Part shown: piece by piece, positions 12,548 through 19,013 of the stretch
How the letters are laid out: each line of letters begins with the position of its first letter
Position numbering within the stretch: position 1 is the first letter of the stretch
Virus record (IMG/VR): IMGVR_UViG_3300044645_001666
Span: 1-28,577 of that record
Direction: 5' to 3' (one strand)
Origin: a virus
DNA length: 28,577 nucleotides
The notes under the pieces: generated by a model
Seen by the model: only the letters and a program-made list of their open reading frames with translations
Database searches by the model: none
Told to the model about the DNA's origin: nothing
Made by a program: the position numbers and the translations under genes

Positions 12548-12817
12548 TTAGAGAGTCGCCTCTAAATCTCGCTGCAACCTAGCCGCACTCGACAGCGGTT
12601 TCGCTTCGAGTCTTCCCTCAAAAATCTGCACTGCCTTAGCCAGTGTCATTACCTCCAACTTGCCAACATTCAGTCCTCCCTGCCCAGTCCTCTTAAAGTC
12701 TCGATCCACCTTCAACAACTCCTCTGCGATCCGCTCTGCCTCCAACAAGTCTGCTTTCATCATACGCCAGTCCCGTAAAAGTGTGCGTGATCGGATGCGC
12801 ACCCCCCGATAGGTCAA
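12548..12817 (-). CDS. Small helical hypothetical protein, 89 aa (start uncertain)
   Basis: The frame begins with TTG directly after the TAG of the SSB-like gene. Alternatives are the GTG at codon 6, preceded by a GGGG run, and ATG at codon 19 or 20 (12763). The protein is helical and charged: MKADLLEAERIAEELLKVDR, then KLEVMTLAKAVQIFEGRLEA, ending RDLEATL. The first 18 residues are very basic (RGVRIRSRTLLRDWR). It lies between the SSB-like and helicase genes with almost no spacing, so a replication accessory role (for example loader or adaptor) is possible, but no family is recognised. Confidence 0.6.
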   Translation of the reverse strand: MTYRGVRIRSRTLLRDWRMMKADLLEAERIAEELLKVDRDFKRTGQGGLNVGKLEVMTLAKAVQIFEGRLEAKPLSSAARLQRDLEATL

Positions 12818-13216
12818 CTAGAACGGGATTTCATCCCCGCTCACATCTGTCGCGCTGACTGGCAGCCAACGCTTGATCTCCAGATAGGCTTTGCCTGTCT
12901 TCTCGCTGATCTTCTCGCCGGGAGCAAGCTCCACCTTTGCGACCTTGCCTACGCAGTCGTCGATTTCAATAGCGAGCGGCTTGCCGTCTTCGACCTTCAG
13001 GCCGATAGCTTCAGCGAAGTCAGCCAAATTGCGGCTGTTCTTAGTCGTGAAGACTACCCAACTGTTGAACTTGAGAGGTCCAACTGCGACTTCGAGTTTG
13101 AGCATGTCGTTTCCAGCCTTGCTGATGGCTTCGACTGCGTCTGTGATTTTAGCGAGGTGGATACCTGCTTCGATTGACTGTTTTGGTTCACCTAGTTCGA
13201 TTTTTACGGATGGCAT
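12818..13216 (-). CDS. DUF669-like single-stranded DNA-binding protein, 132 aa
   Basis: 132 residues with a DUF669-type core (AGIHLAKITDAVEAISKAGN, FNSWVVFTTKNSRNLADFAE, KVAKVELAPGEKISEKTGKA) and an acidic tail ending GDEIPF. This is the same kind of C-terminal tip by which bacterial SSB proteins recruit partners. DUF669 proteins often sit with recombination genes and are taken as phage ssDNA-binding proteins. It lies directly after the RecT-like gene. The leader has no Shine-Dalgarno sequence and is A/C-rich (CCAACAAAACC directly before ATG), with the stop of the RecT-like gene 18 bases upstream. Confidence 0.8.
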   Translation of the reverse strand: MPSVKIELGEPKQSIEAGIHLAKITDAVEAISKAGNDMLKLEVAVGPLKFNSWVVFTTKNSRNLADFAEAIGLKVEDGKPLAIEIDDCVGKVAKVELAPGEKISEKTGKAYLEIKRWLPVSATDVSGDEIPF

Positions 13217-13234
13217 GGTTTTGTTGGTTTTGGG

Positions 13235-14029
13235 TTAAATTCCGAAAGCGGCAAAGAACCTCTCTGGGAAAGCTACGGCTTGGGTCTGGATAGAAACTGG
13301 CAGATCCTTGTATGTCTGTGATTCTGTGATCCAGCCACGCTTGATGGCGCCGGCAGTGACCTTGTCCTTCTGAGCCTTGGTCTTCTCGGCAAGCAGCCGG
13401 TCCATCAGGTTGACGGCGCTGATCTGTTCAGGCACTTCTTGTTTTGGCTCCTCTTTAGGCGCTTCAGTCGGGACAGAAGCAGCCTCCTTAGGCGCCTCAA
13501 TCTGAAGTTGCTTAGGTGCTTCAATCTGGATTGGCTGCACCGTTTCAACAACGACTGGCAGGTTCAGATCAGTAATTTCCTCGGGCGTGTAACATCCAGA
13601 CAAGACGCCTGGGTAAGTTGAACGGATGCCCTCTGCTGTAACACGATTCCGAAGCATCTGGCGCGGATACTTCTGCCAAGTTGGATTACCAAGGAGCCCA
13701 GCACGCTTTGCGTCTTGTATGGTCCAAGTCACCTTAAGGCTGCCAGCCTGAGGATGAGTGAATGTTCCAGAAACAGACTCAACCGTATATTCATGCCACT
13801 CCACTTTGCCGCCAGCAGCTTGAAAACGTGCAAGCATGGCTTCAGATTTCAATGTCGGCTTACCACTGATGATGTGATAGTCCCTTCCAACTTCTCCGAT
13901 ATGCCTACCTTCTGCTTGGCACAGAATGCCAAGAGCAAGAGCTTGTTTTGCATTTTGAATGCCGAAGCATTTAGAGTCCGCAATGACTTCTGCCATCATT
14001 GCCAGTTGATCGAATGGTATTAGTTGCAT
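13235..14029 (-). CDS. recT: RecT-family ssDNA-annealing protein, 264 aa
   Basis: Residues about 1-155 match the RecT/Redbeta-like annealase group: MAEVIADSKCFGIQNAKQAL, GRHIGEVGRDYHIISGKPTL, EAMLARFQAAGGKVEW, SLKVTWTIQDAKRAGLLGNP, PTWQKYPRQMLRNRVTAEGI, YPGVLSGCYTPEEI. A Pro/Glu/Gln linker with repeated IEAPK units joins a C-terminal helical segment (SAVNLMDRLLAEKTKAQKDK). It anneals complementary strands, usually with a partner exonuclease and SSB; both candidates are adjacent. Its ATG overlaps the RuvC-like stop by 10 bases. Confidence 0.85.
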   Translation of the reverse strand: MQLIPFDQLAMMAEVIADSKCFGIQNAKQALALGILCQAEGRHIGEVGRDYHIISGKPTLKSEAMLARFQAAGGKVEWHEYTVESVSGTFTHPQAGSLKVTWTIQDAKRAGLLGNPTWQKYPRQMLRNRVTAEGIRSTYPGVLSGCYTPEEITDLNLPVVVETVQPIQIEAPKQLQIEAPKEAASVPTEAPKEEPKQEVPEQISAVNLMDRLLAEKTKAQKDKVTAGAIKRGWITESQTYKDLPVSIQTQAVAFPERFFAAFGI

Positions 14030-14499
14030 TTAATTTTCATTTTTAGCCCGGCCTCAAGAATGAGGAGAGCGTCTGCGGTTTTCAGGGTAACTGAAAGGTT
14101 TGGGTAGAGCGCCTGGGCGCGTCCTTTAAGATGAGCTTTCCAGCGAGGTCCATGAGTCTTCTTGTCGCCTAGACCCAGAGCAGTCTGCCACTTCTTGGGA
14201 GGCAGGTATTCGATACGGGCGCCGTAAGCCGCGAGGATGCCCTCAATACGCCCGTAGTTGCGAAACATGGTAGCCATAGAACTTCCAGACATCTTGCCTG
14301 CAAATTTAGGAAGCTCTTCCAGATATACAGTAGGTGTGTCTGCTGATGTCGTGTTGTGCTTTGTGCACAGAATCATCAACTGAGTATCCATGTCGTGGAG
14401 TGTGCTTGGCATTGGCAACGCATGAACACTGCCGTCAGTGTCCACATAGGCGATTCCACCTCCTACGCCGGGGTCAATGGCGATGTAGTTCTGGGTCAT
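14020..14499 (-). CDS. RuvC-like Holliday junction resolvase, 159 aa
   Basis: RNase H-fold resolvase. D9 in YIAIDPGVGGGIAYV, the acidic pair E61-E62 in VYLEELPKF and D143 in TADALLILEAGL are the expected catalytic positions. The middle segment (MFRNYGRIEGILAAYGARIE then YLPPKKWQTALGL) is the typical helix and lysine-rich region of phage RuvC-like enzymes. Length is normal (RuvC about 170). It probably resolves branched DNA before packaging. ATG overlaps the nuclease gene stop (ATGA). Confidence 0.88.
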   Translation of the reverse strand: MTQNYIAIDPGVGGGIAYVDTDGSVHALPMPSTLHDMDTQLMILCTKHNTTSADTPTVYLEELPKFAGKMSGSSMATMFRNYGRIEGILAAYGARIEYLPPKKWQTALGLGDKKTHGPRWKAHLKGRAQALYPNLSVTLKTADALLILEAGLKMKIKCN

Positions 14500-15485
14500 T
14501 TGGAGGCGACTAGAGGTGCTTGACCAACCTTCCGCTGCACCAACTCTTCAGGGAACACTGCGCCGGCAGCACTCCAAAGAGCCTGAGCCTTTTTGATGCT
14601 GATCGAGCCTTGAGCCAGAATCGCATCACTGGCACCGATTGCACCGTTGCGTACTGCCTGTGCCAAGTGCTCGGCTTCGATGTACTCGGATGCACGAGGC
14701 TTCTGTAGCTTCCAGCCCGGCACCTTCACGCCTGCATCAAGCAGCCCACGAGCCTTCTCCTTGGCTGCATCTCTGAAGTCTTCCAGTGTCTGGCAAGCTG
14801 CCAAGAACTGACCCAGCCGGTCAGGATCGTTGAGGAGCGACAGAAAGGCTTCGTCCTGCACAGTAGGCGCCAAACCAGCTACAGTGACCAGTGCAGAGTC
14901 CTTGCTGGCAACACGGGCAGGGCAGGTCAGACTCTTTGCGCACCAGTTGCAGTAATCATTTTGAACGGGAGCCGTGCCTACGTTGTCGAGAATGGCTTGG
15001 ACTGTTTCCTTGGCACTGGTGTAGGTCCAGTGCTGGGTGACCATCTTCTGTTGGTCGCAGAATAAAAGATGAGTGGTCCATTGCTGCTCGAAGTGAGTCT
15101 CCATTAGGCCCAGAGCGTATGCCGCCATCTGGCCGGTGTAGTCGTACACCTGACCTGACTTGAGGTCGATCAGCCACTGGCCCTTCACCGCGATGCCGTC
15201 TGCTGTGCCCATGTGTTCCAATCCACTAGTCTGTATACGGCATTCAGACTCGCTGGTGGTCAGGCCGTCAGCTCCACCGCCAAGCTGGATGCACTGAGCC
15301 AGTGCCCAGCGGATGGCTGCAGTGTCGTCCTCGTTAAGGTCACCGGGCAGCTCGCCGGTAACCCATGCGTCACGGAATACGCCGTCAAGCATGGTGCCCC
15401 GTGAGGCTGCACTGCTGTTGCCAGCGGCGCCTTCAAACTGACCACAGAGAGCCAGTTTAGGGAGTGATGAGTGTCTAATTTTCAT
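14496..15485 (-). CDS. Cas4/DUF2800-like PD-(D/E)XK exonuclease, 329 aa
   Basis: Starts at ATG 15485 (ATGA overlap with the previous gene); ATG 15494 three codons earlier is the alternative. The nuclease core is MGTADGIAVKGQWLIDLKSG, with D96 and the D107-L-K109 motif, followed by QVYDYTGQMAAYALGLM, whose Gln119/Tyr123 form the QxxxY motif of RecB-like nucleases. Cys14 near the N-terminus and C179-C182-C188 (CNWCAKSLTC) reproduce the one-plus-three Cys pattern of Fe-S nucleases such as Cas4 and AddB. Such enzymes resect DNA ends; the RecT-like protein two genes downstream would anneal the strands. The C-terminal third is helical and unassigned. Confidence 0.82.
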   Translation of the reverse strand: MKIRHSSLPKLALCGQFEGAAGNSSAASRGTMLDGVFRDAWVTGELPGDLNEDDTAAIRWALAQCIQLGGGADGLTTSESECRIQTSGLEHMGTADGIAVKGQWLIDLKSGQVYDYTGQMAAYALGLMETHFEQQWTTHLLFCDQQKMVTQHWTYTSAKETVQAILDNVGTAPVQNDYCNWCAKSLTCPARVASKDSALVTVAGLAPTVQDEAFLSLLNDPDRLGQFLAACQTLEDFRDAAKEKARGLLDAGVKVPGWKLQKPRASEYIEAEHLAQAVRNGAIGASDAILAQGSISIKKAQALWSAAGAVFPEELVQRKVGQAPLVASK

Positions 15486-15703
15486 TTGTTCCATTTGATT
15501 TTTCCAACCAAGTTGTTTTTAATAAGCCATTTTTGACAAGCTACATTCATTGCCACTAGGCCATTTAATTGACCGTCTATTTGGTCGATGATTGCACTTG
15601 GCAACTGAGCCGGGGGATTTCTGTACATCCCAAGCTCATTGGGAGGAGTGGTATGCCGTTTATTGGCATCTCTTCTGTACGGAAACTCATTGTGGGTGCT
15701 CAT
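15482..15703 (-). CDS. Small hypothetical protein, 73 aa
   Basis: 73 residues; polar, Pro/Asn-rich N-terminus (MSTHNEFPYRRDANKRHTTP) and a C-terminal helix (GQLNGLVAMNVACQKWLIKN). ATG 15703 lies inside the end of the previous gene (17-base overlap) and the stop overlaps the nuclease start by ATGA. No family recognised. It is the second gene of the early operon. Confidence 0.6.
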   Translation of the reverse strand: MSTHNEFPYRRDANKRHTTPPNELGMYRNPPAQLPSAIIDQIDGQLNGLVAMNVACQKWLIKNNLVGKIKWNK

Positions 15704-15920
15704 ACTTGAGGTGGTCTTCCATTTTGAGTTTCAAGCCGTTTGCCTTAGCAACAGCCATTAGTTCGAGAAACCTGTTCATCGGGATGATCCGATGATACAG
15801 CCAGTTGTCGATTGTGCGGTGACTCAGTTCGATCTGTGCCGCACTGAGCTTCTTGTAAAGCTCACCGCGTCCACCGAAGAACTGAACCACACTGCTCACA
15901 TTGAGCGTAGGTGTTTTCAT
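15687..15920 (-). CDS. Small DNA-binding regulator candidate, 77 aa
   Basis: First gene of the early operon, 77 residues. A helix-turn-helix-like segment is visible: GELYKKLSAAQIELSHRTID then NWLYHRIIPMNRFLELMAVA, in which AAQIELSHRTIDNWLY resembles the recognition region of Cro/YdaS-type proteins. The tail is charged. ATG 15920 lies about 10 bp downstream of a 15-bp palindrome that overlaps a -10 element, so autoregulation is likely, as with small early repressors. It could instead be an activator. No other repressor gene is seen in the window. Confidence 0.65.
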   Translation of the reverse strand: MKTPTLNVSSVVQFFGGRGELYKKLSAAQIELSHRTIDNWLYHRIIPMNRFLELMAVAKANGLKLKMEDHLKYEHPQ

Positions 15921-15930
15921 TGCGGCTCAA

Positions 15931-15963
15931 TGCGTATTGTACGCAGATCAGACGCGCAACAAA
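15931..15963 (-). promoter_or_regulatory. Early operon promoter overlapping a palindromic operator
   Basis: Minus strand: a weak -35 (TTTGTT or TTGTTG, plus 15957-15963), 15-16 bp spacing, then -10 TACAAT (15936-15941). The -10 sits inside the inverted repeat TGCGTA-CAA-TACGCA (15931-15945). The start of transcription would be about 10 bases from ATG 15920, giving an almost leaderless mRNA. This is the only operon head between the endolysin and the early genes. Confidence 0.5.
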
Positions 15964-16021
15964 AAACGTAATCTATTTTTCAAGACTACGCACAAGTGCC
16001 TTTGTTTCATGAGGAAGCACC

Positions 16022-16050
16022 CCTGCACCCCCTTGCAGGATCTCCCTGCA
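16022..16050. other. Mutually exclusive hairpins after the endolysin gene
   Basis: CCTGCA (16022-16027), TGCAGG (16034-16039) and CCTGCA (16045-16050): the middle element can pair with either flank (6-bp stems, loops 6 and 5). There is no T tract on either strand, so it is not a standard terminator. The interval 15964-16067 otherwise holds no gene. Confidence 0.6.
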
Positions 16051-16067
16051 CAGCATACGGCAAATTG

Positions 16068-16670
16068 TTATTCTCCGGCAGGAACAAGCCCAGACTCAAA
16101 CAAGTCGGCTTCCTTTTCCCTGCGGTTCCTAAGCCCCTGAAGGTCAGGCCACAAGCGTTTCATCTTGCGGATTTGCTCAGGAATTTTTTGAAGGTCACCA
16201 TTGCGGAGAAGCCTCTGAATCTCAGCCATTTCTACCCGTCGATCTCCAGACAAGCTTGTTCCACGATTGAAAACTAAGCCAACAAGTGCCGCTGCGCAGT
16301 CTCCATGCAGTTCTACAACCTGTGGGTAGATTCTGAGAGTGCGCATGTACCACACAGGTAGAGTCACATTCTCAAACACAGAAAGTGCTGATTCCCAAGG
16401 AATCACTAGGTGCTTAACGTGCGGCAATACGTCACTAGCAGCTTCCCCCTTGCGCCCAGACACACTAACAAGCAGAGCCAGTGTAGCTGCATTCAAGTGA
16501 GGCGACCAAGCCCGGCTAGTCTCAGTAACAGAGGCGTGACCCAAGTCCCAACCAACACCAATGGTCACACCGGAATTTTCACGAGGCCAGATTGGGTGGA
16601 TCTTGTAATAAGACTCCCCTCCGGTTTCCCAGGTAATGATGGCCTGAATGCCTTTAGTCGATAGATTCAT
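16068..16670 (-). CDS. Endolysin, lysozyme/pesticin-like glycoside hydrolase, 200 aa
   Basis: Cleaves peptidoglycan at the end of infection. From ATG 16670 (or ATG 16673 next to it; the longer frame to 16841 lies inside the upstream gene). The catalytic-type Glu15 is in IITWETGGESYY, followed by ENSGVTIGVGWDLGH, whose Thr36 and Asp42 match the T4-lysozyme/pesticin E-T-D pattern as I recall it. The C-terminal half has VGLVFNRGTSLSGD and a basic end (MKRLWPDLQGLRNRREKEAD) typical of the family. No signal peptide, so it needs a holin; several membrane genes lie upstream. It overlaps the 74-aa gene by 17 bases and is the last gene of the late operon. Confidence 0.82.
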   Translation of the reverse strand: MNLSTKGIQAIITWETGGESYYKIHPIWPRENSGVTIGVGWDLGHASVTETSRAWSPHLNAATLALLVSVSGRKGEAASDVLPHVKHLVIPWESALSVFENVTLPVWYMRTLRIYPQVVELHGDCAAALVGLVFNRGTSLSGDRRVEMAEIQRLLRNGDLQKIPEQIRKMKRLWPDLQGLRNRREKEADLFESGLVPAGE

Positions 16671-16878
16671 CATCGTCGTCCTCCAAAAGTATGCTGTCGG
16701 GTTCCTCAACCCAACGAGATGCCTGGTATAGGCGAGCAAACAGACTACCTGAACCAGCCTCAAAGGTCGAGTAACTGTCAGTGTCAGAGTCGTGAGCCAA
16801 GATCTGGACGCAATCAAAGTGCTCGCCCAAGTCAGCGGCAACCTTCTCCAAGTAAGCCTGCTTTTCTTCGATGGTCAT
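16654..16878 (-). CDS. Acidic small protein, 74 aa
   Basis: 74 residues; helical start (TIEEKQAYLEKVAADLGEHF), then QILAHDSDTDSYSTFEAGSG and FARLYQASRWVEEPDS, ending in a run of Asp/Glu (LLEDDDDESID). ATG 16878 overlaps the previous stop (ATGA), and the stop lies inside the endolysin start region. It resembles small phage proteins that I know only as hypothetical. No enzymatic motif. Being coupled directly to the endolysin, it could modulate lysis, but this is inference from position. Confidence 0.65.
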   Translation of the reverse strand: MTIEEKQAYLEKVAADLGEHFDCVQILAHDSDTDSYSTFEAGSGSLFARLYQASRWVEEPDSILLEDDDDESID

Positions 16879-17096
16879 AGCTTTCCAGTATAGTAGTGGT
16901 TCAAGCGTAGAGTCTTCCCGTCACGCGAAATAGACTTAAACCTTTTAGCCTGCCATCCTTTGCGCCGCACAAGGTTTTCAATGGCAGCACGCTTGGAGCC
17001 AAGCTTCTCCATCAACTGGACCACCGTATACCAACCTTCTGGAGCATCTTCTCCAGCCAACTCAGCTTTCAGTAGTTCGAGAGGTGACTTTTTCAT
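16875..17096 (-). CDS. Small basic helix-turn-helix-like protein, 73 aa
   Basis: 73 residues. PEGWYTVVQLMEKLGSKRAA then IENLVRRKGWQAKRFKS has the layout of a small winged helix or MerR-like HTH (short helix, turn, recognition helix with basic residues), followed by a beta-like LRLNHYYTG end. It may bind DNA. Coupled at both ends by ATGA overlaps in the late lysis region, where a DNA-binding protein is somewhat unexpected. Confidence 0.65.
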   Translation of the reverse strand: MKKSPLELLKAELAGEDAPEGWYTVVQLMEKLGSKRAAIENLVRRKGWQAKRFKSISRDGKTLRLNHYYTGKL

Positions 17097-17839
17097 ACAG
17101 GCAAACGAAAGTCATGGGCCTGCGTCTCTTTGGCAAGCCAAACAACAGTCTCAGAGTCGCAGTACTCTCCCCACGCAAACCCTCGACTCCAAGACGTAGT
17201 CGCACGCCGGTTAGCGGCATACCCCATAGCATCCTTGTCCCCCAACCAACCTACGCAATAACCCGTAGGATGCGCCCTGTTGCGCCCTTCAGCCTGCATC
17301 ACCCTGTGCAGGTGAGCGATGACCACCTTATTGGCACTGCCCCCACACACAGCCTCAGCATGGTCTCGAACTGCGGCTTCGTTGACCATGTACCCATGAC
17401 CAAACAGGCAGTCACCAAGCTGGCGCCAGCCGTTCTGGAAATTATAGTCGATCACCTCGCACCGCATACGTTTGGCCTGATCAGTGATCTGGCCCATTAC
17501 ACGGCCCGCTAATGCAGCCACAATGGCCTTTGGTGATTCCATGAGCGTGTTGAGTCTGGCCTCGTGATTGCCAAGGAAATACAGCTTGGGTTCAAGCTGG
17601 TGCAGGAAGGCTAGACCGTCTTGAAGGTCACCCTCTGGATCTGCGCTCTCGTCCCGTGTTCCAGCGGCGCCAGCCCGGAGACAAGCCAAGTCTATGGCAT
17701 CACCTAGATGCAGGGTCGTATGAGGCTTCCAGCGGTCTTTAAAGGCCAGCACACGCTTGAGGAGCTGCTGGTCAGCGTGGTGTCCGTGACTGCAACCAAC
17801 AGCGAGGAACCGTTTCCAGTTCCGAGTGATGTTAGCCAT
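17093..17839 (-). CDS. Calcineurin-like metallophosphoesterase, 248 aa
   Basis: The metal-binding motifs appear in order: AVGCSHGHHAD (residues about 14-24), LHLGDAID (about 45-52), FLGNHEAR (GNHE, about 90-97), FGHGYM and IAHLHR. These are the GD, GNHE, GH and HxH signatures of the family; motif I has Cys where DxH has Asp. It would hydrolyse a phosphomonoester or phosphodiester; the substrate cannot be told. Start ATG 17839 is just after the stop of the membrane protein gene, and the longer frame to 17917 lies inside that gene. Location in the lysis cluster between a membrane protein and the endolysin is curious. Confidence 0.85.
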   Translation of the reverse strand: MANITRNWKRFLAVGCSHGHHADQQLLKRVLAFKDRWKPHTTLHLGDAIDLACLRAGAAGTRDESADPEGDLQDGLAFLHQLEPKLYFLGNHEARLNTLMESPKAIVAALAGRVMGQITDQAKRMRCEVIDYNFQNGWRQLGDCLFGHGYMVNEAAVRDHAEAVCGGSANKVVIAHLHRVMQAEGRNRAHPTGYCVGWLGDKDAMGYAANRRATTSWSRGFAWGEYCDSETVVWLAKETQAHDFRLPV

Positions 17840-17843
17840 AGGG

Positions 17844-18014
17844 CTATTTTCGTAAACTGCGGATCGTCTCGACGATTTTGAGTAGCGTGAAAACTGCTGC
17901 CAGCAAACAGCCGGCAACTCGAATCCACTGTTCAGCTTCGCTCAATGAGAGCGCCAATGCACCTACGTTCGCCAGATTGACGGTAGCCAAATCAAAGAGG
18001 TGCCGGCTATGCAT
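17844..18014 (-). CDS. Small membrane protein, holin-like candidate, 56 aa
   Basis: ATG 18014 overlaps the previous stop by eight bases (ATGCATAG). A longer start at 18068, with GGA nine bases upstream, would add 18 polar residues. A hydrophobic helix spans about residues 31-48 (RVAGCLLAAVFTLLKIV), with a weaker hydrophobic stretch before it (LANVGALALSLS) and a basic end (ETIRSLRK). Small size, membrane helix, charged tail and closeness to the endolysin fit a holin or holin-like component, but four other small membrane or associated genes compete for that role. Confidence 0.6.
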   Translation of the reverse strand: MHSRHLFDLATVNLANVGALALSLSEAEQWIRVAGCLLAAVFTLLKIVETIRSLRK

Positions 18015-18240
18015 GAGCAATGAAAGTGGTTCCTGGTCCTGGCACTGTGGGGAGTTTTCCGTTTGCATCGTAGATTCCAGAGTAAGGGTTGATCTTGTCT
18101 GGTGGCAAACCCACGCCGTCAGTGCCCGCTGGAGGGAGAACTCTTTTTACGCTTGCGAGCACTTGAAGTCCCGCTGGAGGCACTGCTCCTAGGTACTTTT
18201 CTTGGAACGCCGGAATCACTGGGGTTGGTAGAACTGTCAT
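18007..18240 (-). CDS. Pro/Gly-rich small protein overlapping the previous gene, 77 aa
   Basis: ATG 18240, 77 residues, rich in Pro, Gly and Val: MTVLPTPVIPAFQEKYLGAV, RVLPPAGTDGVGLPPDKINP, YSGIYDANGKLPTVPGPGTT. Its first 122 bases overlap the end of the 84-aa gene in another frame. There is no Cys and no signal peptide, so it is not a classical outer-membrane spanin despite the overlapping layout. It could be a small virion-associated or fibre-associated protein. The frame reads like real protein, while the overlapping frame is low-complexity Ser/Lys here. Confidence 0.6.
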   Translation of the reverse strand: MTVLPTPVIPAFQEKYLGAVPPAGLQVLASVKRVLPPAGTDGVGLPPDKINPYSGIYDANGKLPTVPGPGTTFIAHA

Positions 18241-18373
18241 ATTTTTTGAAGAGTTGTTTTCCGAAAAAGCCTACAAGCACACCAGACACACCAGCGACAA
18301 CAGCCCAAGTTCCAGGCGCAATCGAAGATGCCAATGCAAGCAGCATTGAAAGGTTGCCCGGCGTAATGGTCAT
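18119..18373 (-). CDS. Single-pass membrane protein with basic tail, 84 aa
   Basis: 84 residues: one hydrophobic region at about 8-38 (LSMLLALASSIAPGTWAVVA, GVSGVLVGFFGK), then a polar tail rich in Ser, Lys and Arg (SSASSGTSSARKRKKSSPSS). ATG 18373 overlaps the previous stop as TAATG. The last 40 codons overlap the 77-aa gene in a different frame. The membrane part is convincing; the tail may just be the shadow of the overlapping gene, tolerated because it need only be basic and flexible. Holin-like candidate. Confidence 0.6.
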   Translation of the reverse strand: MTITPGNLSMLLALASSIAPGTWAVVAGVSGVLVGFFGKQLFKKYDSSTNPSDSGVPRKVPRSSASSGTSSARKRKKSSPSSGH

Positions 18374-18540
18374 TACCTACGCTCGTTGCGGATTACGTCA
18401 ATAACGCCAAAGATGCTAACTATTGCCGTAGTCAAAGCACCACCTACACCAGTCGAGTAAAGGCCAAATGCTGCGCCCATTTTGGCAAGTCCAAGCCAAG
18501 TCGAAGGCTGGCGAACGTATGATTGTAGAAGTGTCTTCAT
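18373..18540 (-). CDS. Small membrane protein, 55 aa
   Basis: ATG 18540 lies two bases after the stop of the 96-aa gene; an upstream ATG at 18555 would overlap it. 55 residues: amphipathic start (MKTLLQSYVRQPSTWLGLAK) and a hydrophobic, Gly/Ala-rich segment (MGAAFGLYSTGVGGALTTAI, VSIFGVIDVI) ending NERR. It could span the membrane once or twice and resembles small phage holin-like proteins. Part of a run of four membrane or membrane-associated genes in the lysis cluster. Confidence 0.65.
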   Translation of the reverse strand: MKTLLQSYVRQPSTWLGLAKMGAAFGLYSTGVGGALTTAIVSIFGVIDVIRNERR

Positions 18541-18542
18541 AG

Positions 18543-18833
18543 TCAATAGATCCACGATTTCAACAATGCCATAGCTACGCAGCCAAGGGAAGGGAGAATG
18601 AAATCAAGCAGTCCCTTGATGGTCCACGCCCGAGGCTGCAGGCCACCCCAGTAAGGCATGTTTGCTCGCCGGCCACCATAATAGTGCTCGATGTTGCGAT
18701 ATTCAGCCTGAGCGTATTCACGGCCCACAAAGTAGAATGAGCCGGCAGCAGCACCAACCCACCAGTCACCGCTGGCAAGACCAATGATGGCTTGCAGGAC
18801 GAGAGCAATGACTGGGTGGGCGAGGTGGTTCAT
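18543..18833 (-). CDS. Multi-pass membrane protein, 96 aa
   Basis: 96 residues with two N-terminal hydrophobic segments (AHPVIALVLQAIIGLASG and WWVGAAAGSFYFVG), a central polar part (REYAQAEYRNIEHYYGGRRA) and a C-terminal hydrophobic segment (GLLDFILPSLGCVAMALLKS). This length and topology are common next to phage endolysins, so it is a good holin candidate, though the family is not named from memory. ATG overlaps the previous stop (ATGA). Confidence 0.7.
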   Translation of the reverse strand: MNHLAHPVIALVLQAIIGLASGDWWVGAAAGSFYFVGREYAQAEYRNIEHYYGGRRANMPYWGGLQPRAWTIKGLLDFILPSLGCVAMALLKSWIY

Positions 18834-19012
18834 GTGGTTGGCTCCTTGAAGATGTACTCTTCCTCTGCTCTTGGCAGCTTGTTGATCTGTTGCTTCTGAG
18901 ACTCAATTACAGACTCTAAGAAAGCTACTTTTGAACGAAGCATTGCAGCCTCGCGAATTAGCCCGCCAACAATATCTCCAATGTATTTGTCAAGGTCTTT
19001 TGCCGGGTCCAT
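18830..19012 (-). CDS. Coiled-coil small protein, 60 aa
   Basis: ATG 19012 (the in-frame TTG at 19021 is less likely). 60 residues: MDPAKDLDKYIGDIVGGLIR, then a helical, heptad-like section EAAMLRSKVAFLESVIESQK, QQINKLP, and an acidic tail (RAEEEYIFKEPTT). No transmembrane segment. It sits immediately after the fibre-like gene and before the membrane-protein run. Could be a fibre-assembly, virion or lysis accessory; function not known. Confidence 0.65.
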   Translation of the reverse strand: MDPAKDLDKYIGDIVGGLIREAAMLRSKVAFLESVIESQKQQINKLPRAEEEYIFKEPTT

Positions 19013-19013
19013 A

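Noticed and set aside
18007-18373. Rz/Rz1-type spanin pair
   Set aside because: The inner frame has no signal peptide, lipobox or Cys, and the outer protein has no periplasmic coiled coil, only a basic Ser-rich tail.
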